From: UBA10566 sp963678155
GTDB taxonomy: Bacteria > Bacteroidota > Bacteroidia > Bacteroidales > P3
Length of the DNA: 64,000 nt
Direction: 5' to 3'
Assembly (NCBI GenBank): GCA_963678155.1
Contig: OY782678.1
Coordinates: forward strand, 1,550,001-1,614,000
The notes below the pieces were generated by a model. The model saw nothing but the letters and a program-made list of their open reading frames with translations. It searched no databases and had not been told where the DNA came from. The translations under genes were made by a program, and so were the position numbers. How positions within the stretch are numbered: position 1 is the stretch's first letter; each line of letters begins with the position of its first letter. Positions 63,007 to 64,000 of this stretch are shown here, one piece after another.

Positions 63007-63120
63007 CATAAAGATTAAATCTTTTCTCAAATAGATTAAATATAAATCCAGAAAGATTAAATCTTTTCCCAGAAAGATTAAATATAAATCCAGAAAGAAG
63101 AGTTTTAATTTTAGAAAGAA
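63007..63120. repeat. 21-bp phased array (ccagaaagattaaat family)
   Basis: Units at 63007, 63028, 63049, 63070, 63091 and, degenerate, 63112, exactly 21 bp apart. The same family and the same left flank (aagaattcttaa...caattaatagtcca) occur at 25658. One step further on the same grid (63133) is the -7 box of the helicase gene. Confidence 0.85.
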
Positions 63121-63132
63121 GGAGTTTCTTTT

Positions 63133-63140
63133 TATATTTG
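63133..63140 (+). promoter_or_regulatory. -7 box of the UvrD-like gene
   Basis: TATATTTG lies 20 bp before ATG 63161. Confidence 0.55.
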
Positions 63141-63160
63141 CAGAATATATTTTTAAAATA

Positions 63161-64000
63161 ATGACGGAGAATAATCTAATAGTATATAAGGCTTCTGCCG
63201 GAAGTGGAAAGACTTTTAATTTGGTTTTGGAGTATGTTTCTTTGTTAATTAAGGACACAAGGGCTTATAGAAATATCCTTGCGGTTACTTTTACTAATAA
63301 GGCAACGGCTGAAATGAAACAAAGAATTCTTTCGGAGCTTTATAGTATTAAAATAGGTGAGGATAATAATTTCTTTAAGGCTTTGGTTGAAAAGAATTCT
63401 TATTATTCAGAGGATATAATCCGTATAAATGCTTCGCAAGCTTTGGATAATATTCTTCATGATTATTCTTATTTTAATATTCAAACTATTGATGCTTTCT
63501 TGCAAAGGGTTATGAGGAATATGGCAAAGGAGCTTGGTGTTGGTTCCAATTATAACTTAATTCTTGATGATGATGAGGTTATAGAGGAAGCAATTAAACG
63601 TTTGATTGATTCAACTGGTGGCGATAAGGCTTTGATGGATTGGTATATGGAAATGGTTAATAAAAAGATGGAAGATGGAAAGAGGCTTAATGTAGAGAAA
63701 GAGTTAAAGGATTTTAGTAGGAATTTAAGTAAGGAAACTTTTAAGAAGTTTGAGAAAGAAATAAAGGCAATTAAGAAAGAGACATTAAATGATTTCAAGA
63801 AAGAAGGAAAAGAAAAGGTTGAAGAGATAAGAAAAGGCTTAACAAGTTATGGAGATAGATTTGAAAAGATAATTGCTGATAATGGAATGAGTGTTGATGA
63901 TTTTTCTGGTAAGAGTAGGGGAATTGCTGGTGGAATAATTAAGATTAAGTCTGGAGCATTTGATTTTAGAGATAAGCAATATACTATTAAAGCATTAGAG
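63161..64000 (+). CDS. UvrD/RecB-like helicase, 5' part
   Basis: 280 codons from ATG 63161 continue past the right edge. The P-loop KASAGSGKTFNLVLEY (about residues 10-25) and motif Ia AVTFTNKATAEMKQRI (about 41-56) are those of superfamily I helicases. The next motif YFNIQTIDAFLQRVMRN (about 104-120) is typical of the RecB/AddA branch. A helical insertion follows. A nuclease domain would lie beyond the window. Role inferred: DNA end processing and recombination repair. Confidence 0.88.
   Translation, partial: MTENNLIVYKASAGSGKTFNLVLEYVSLLIKDTRAYRNILAVTFTNKATAEMKQRILSELYSIKIGEDNNFFKALVEKNSYYSEDIIRINASQALDNILHDYSYFNIQTIDAFLQRVMRNMAKELGVGSNYNLILDDDEVIEEAIKRLIDSTGGDKALMDWYMEMVNKKMEDGKRLNVEKELKDFSRNLSKETFKKFEKEIKAIKKETLNDFKKEGKEKVEEIRKGLTSYGDRFEKIIADNGMSVDDFSGKSRGIAGGIIKIKSGAFDFRDKQYTIKALE

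Noticed and set aside
62998..63258. Minus-strand frame with FLDLYLI repeats
   Set aside because: Same reason: it is the 21-bp array read in frame, and it overlaps the helicase gene.
1..64000. tRNA or rRNA genes
   Set aside because: No G+C-rich cloverleaf-like or rRNA segment stood out by eye; a tRNA or covariance scan would be decisive.

Overview
The window is chromosomal DNA of a low-GC member of the Bacteroidota, most likely Bacteroidales. The evidence is the strong A+T bias and the many promoters of the Bacteroidota type (a TAnnTTTG -7 box, mostly TATCTTTG or TAATTTTG). Lineage-typical genes agree: an S46 dipeptidyl-peptidase, a MuiA/DUF4139 protein, a DUF5683-like protein, the folP-cdaA / DUF1599-DoxX block, and an RND pump fused to its outer-membrane channel. 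No rRNA, tRNA, CRISPR array or insertion sequence was recognised.

Layout. 1-2052: 3'-truncated multi-spanning GT-C-like membrane protein. 2053-4614: repeat-rich DNA around a small secreted protein. 4615-7239: valS. 7405-13882: a MuiA/DUF4139 protein, then a TolC-MacA-MacB type tripartite export system. 14000-14300: palindromic arrays ahead of an orphan PD-(D/E)xK nuclease-like gene. 16034-17578: tsaD-aroK. 17677-24861: a TamB-like giant, methylglyoxal synthase and a DPP7-type peptidase. 25095-25568: small lipoprotein. 26179-33001: heavy-metal efflux locus (membrane protein, CnrX-like sensor, Cys/His-rich peptide, RND-TolC fusion, CusB-like adaptor). 33001-39062: phase-variation and defence island with an Mpi-type serine invertase, an invertible segment with two alternative C-terminal cassettes, a one-polypeptide restriction-modification enzyme and a two-repeat hypothetical gene. 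39212-41559: zinc-ribbon protein, cdaA, folP. 41636-53510: DUF1599, DoxX, an ABC permease, tpiA, prmA, a 1497-aa secreted unknown, plsY and an M3 peptidase. 54054-62911: Kdp potassium uptake with a split KdpD and an NtrC-type (sigma-54) regulator. 63161-64000: 5' part of a UvrD/RecB-like helicase gene.

The clearest dynamic system is the invertible R-M locus. A 34-bp inverted repeat (34281-34314 / 34988-35021) bounds 741 bp carrying two convergent, homologous C-terminal cassettes. In the orientation given, the R-M gene stops directly after the repeat. Inversion would add 114 residues in frame. The repeat contains a 20-bp dyad that suits the site of the invertase encoded 230 bp away.

The second unusual feature is a set of intergenic arrays phased at exactly 21 bp (or 23 bp for perfect small hairpins). 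They occur at 9.1, 14.1-14.3, 25.7, 33.3, 53.5-53.9 and 63.0 kb. Several arrays are homologous between distant loci although their flanking genes are unrelated. Their function is unknown to me.
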